This document shows positions 7,379-8,065 of a DNA stretch of 8,065 nucleotides, piece after piece. Source of the stretch: Verrucomicrobiota bacterium (GTDB taxonomy: Bacteria; Verrucomicrobiota; Verrucomicrobiia; Verrucomicrobiales; Akkermansiaceae); the NCBI GenBank assembly GCA_026397695.1, contig JAPLUJ010000460.1:1-8065 (forward strand), read 5' to 3'. Numbering within the stretch: position 1 is the first letter of the stretch; each line of letters begins with the position of its first letter. The notes beneath the pieces are model-generated. The model ran no database searches. It saw only the letters and a program-made list of their open reading frames with translations, and was not told the origin of the DNA. The translations under genes and the position numbers were made by a program.

Positions 7379-7857
7379 ACGAGACTGCCATTCAGATCGC
7401 CTATCTCGTCGCCACGGCGCTGTTCATCTTTTCGCTGAAATGGATGAACGACCCGCAAACGGCCCGCCGCGGGGTGCTGGCGGGCGTGGCCGCCATGCTC
7501 TTGGCCGTCATCGGCACCCTGCTCAACCCGGAAATCCTCACCTCGAATTACAAATGGATTGCCATCGCCGTGATCCTGGGCACGGTGATTGGCGTGCCGC
7601 TTTCGTGGGTGCCCTTGACGGCGGTGCCCCAGCGAACCGCCCTCTCCCACGCGTTTGGCGGTTTGGCCGCCGGGTTGGTGGGCGTCGCGAAATTCTACGG
7701 CAGCTTCCAGGCCGGCGGACACCATTTGAGCCAGTTCAGCGTGGCCGCGCTCTGCATGGAAGTGCTGCTAGGCTTCCTTACCTTCACAGGCAGCTTGATG
7801 GCCGCCGGGAAATTGCAGGAAGTGAAAAAGGTCAACTCCCGCTCCTCCATGATCTGA
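7375..7857 (+). pseudogene. pntB: NAD(P) transhydrogenase beta subunit (PntB), truncated at about residue 151
   Basis: PntB normally has about 460 residues: a membrane domain of up to nine helices, then the NADP(H)-binding domain III. This frame starts at the ATGA overlap with pntAB and gives 160 residues. Five helices are visible (about 5-22, 34-50, 61-79, 90-106, 122-145). H92 in LSHAFGGLAAG corresponds to the conserved channel histidine (His91 of E. coli PntB). Family-like sequence ends at GSLMAAGKLQEVK (139-151, nt 7789-7827). The next nine residues, KVNSRSSMI, do not fit and end at TGA 7855-7857. No downstream frame continues the PntB sequence, so this is a break in the gene and not a one-base frameshift. 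Domain III and the remaining helices are absent from the window. The gene is probably interrupted by an insertion or rearrangement, or the contig is misjoined near 7828. Confidence 0.88.
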
Positions 7858-8065
7858 TGCACAAAGAACGGGCAACAACCTGGTGCCACACTTCGAAGTG
7901 GCCGACGGTTGTTGTGCAACCACACTGCACAAGCCAGTGCAAACTGACACGGGCAAGGGCAATATGATGCCCAACAATCTTCGTCCACTCCGAAGGGAGC
8001 ACCTTCACACCATTTAGCTTGGAGCAAGTTGTCACGGCCGTAGTGGCGCGTGATCGTATCAGAAT
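7828..8065. other. Foreign or rearranged segment following the pntB break, identity unknown
   Basis: From about 7828 to the right edge the sequence no longer matches PntB. It appears somewhat lower in GC than the genes to its left and contains several nested inverted repeats (7873-7940). Two minus-strand frames are open from the window edge (one closing at about 7832, another running on into pntB), but their translations are cysteine- and histidine-rich and I recognise no family in them. An insertion-sequence end or other mobile element is plausible from the position inside a conserved gene. I cannot identify a transposase, terminal repeats or a target duplication, because the other junction is not in view. 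Confidence 0.4.
7873..7914. repeat. Nested inverted repeats (hairpin-forming)
   Basis: CAACAACC (7873-7880) is the exact reverse complement of GGTTGTTG (7907-7914). Between them lies a perfect 12-base palindrome, CACTTCGAAGTG (7889-7900), which can alternatively pair as GCCAC (7885-7889) with GTGGC (7898-7902). Smaller dyads follow: GTGCA/TGCAC (7914-7918 with 7926-7930) and GCAC/GTGC (7927-7930 with 7937-7940). The arrangement could be a folded RNA or the structured end of a mobile element. Confidence 0.55.

Noticed and set aside
7858..8065. Integron attC-like site (GCCCAAC at 7969)
   Set aside because: No matching GTTRRRY partner was found in the segment, and the dyads do not have attC arrangement.
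7832..8065. Minus-strand coding frames open at the right edge as a transposase remnant
   Set aside because: Translations show no transposase motif or recognisable family; too short to decide.

Overview
The window reads as a GC-rich bacterial chromosome fragment, roughly 60% GC by eye. It probably comes from the Planctomycetota-Verrucomicrobiota-Lentisphaerota group, and Verrucomicrobiota is my best guess. Three things point there: a haem-binding beta-propeller pair of a type common in that group, a mutarotase-fold protein family I associate with the same group, and start codons that mostly lack a clear Shine-Dalgarno sequence. The lineage is inferred from family resemblance and was not tested by a search.

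Left block (2-4095, plus strand): two tightly linked genes for exported c-type haem proteins. The first enters from the left edge and fuses a YVTN-type beta-propeller to a di-haem cytochrome c peroxidase/MauG-like domain. The second starts 20 bases later and is a TolB/PD40-type propeller protein with three CXXCH motifs, resembling the alpha subunit of anammox hydrazine synthase. Together they reproduce the domain content of hydrazine synthase: a beta+gamma fusion followed by an alpha-like subunit. I regard this as a hydrazine-synthase-like redox complex of unknown substrate, not evidence of anammox. The second gene has lost its normal reading frame near its 3' end. The expected C-terminus is still readable in another frame and ends at a TAA that shares the four bases TTAA with the stop of the converging gene.

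Middle (4061-5209, minus strand): a converging gene for a galactose-mutarotase-fold protein of unknown substrate. It is followed by a 571-base divergent intergenic region with no convincing gene, one dyad near the right-hand gene and a short patch resembling the alpha-like gene.

Right block (5781-7857, plus strand): a three-subunit-type proton-translocating NAD(P) transhydrogenase operon, pntAA-pntAB-pntB. The pntAB product has a signal-peptide-like N-terminus, and pntAB and pntB overlap by ATGA. pntB is normal for about 151 codons, then switches to unrelated sequence and stops. The final 230 or so bases look compositionally different and rich in inverted repeats, consistent with an insertion, a rearrangement or an assembly join. 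If real, the break removes the rest of the membrane domain and the NADP(H)-binding domain, so the operon would not make a working enzyme.
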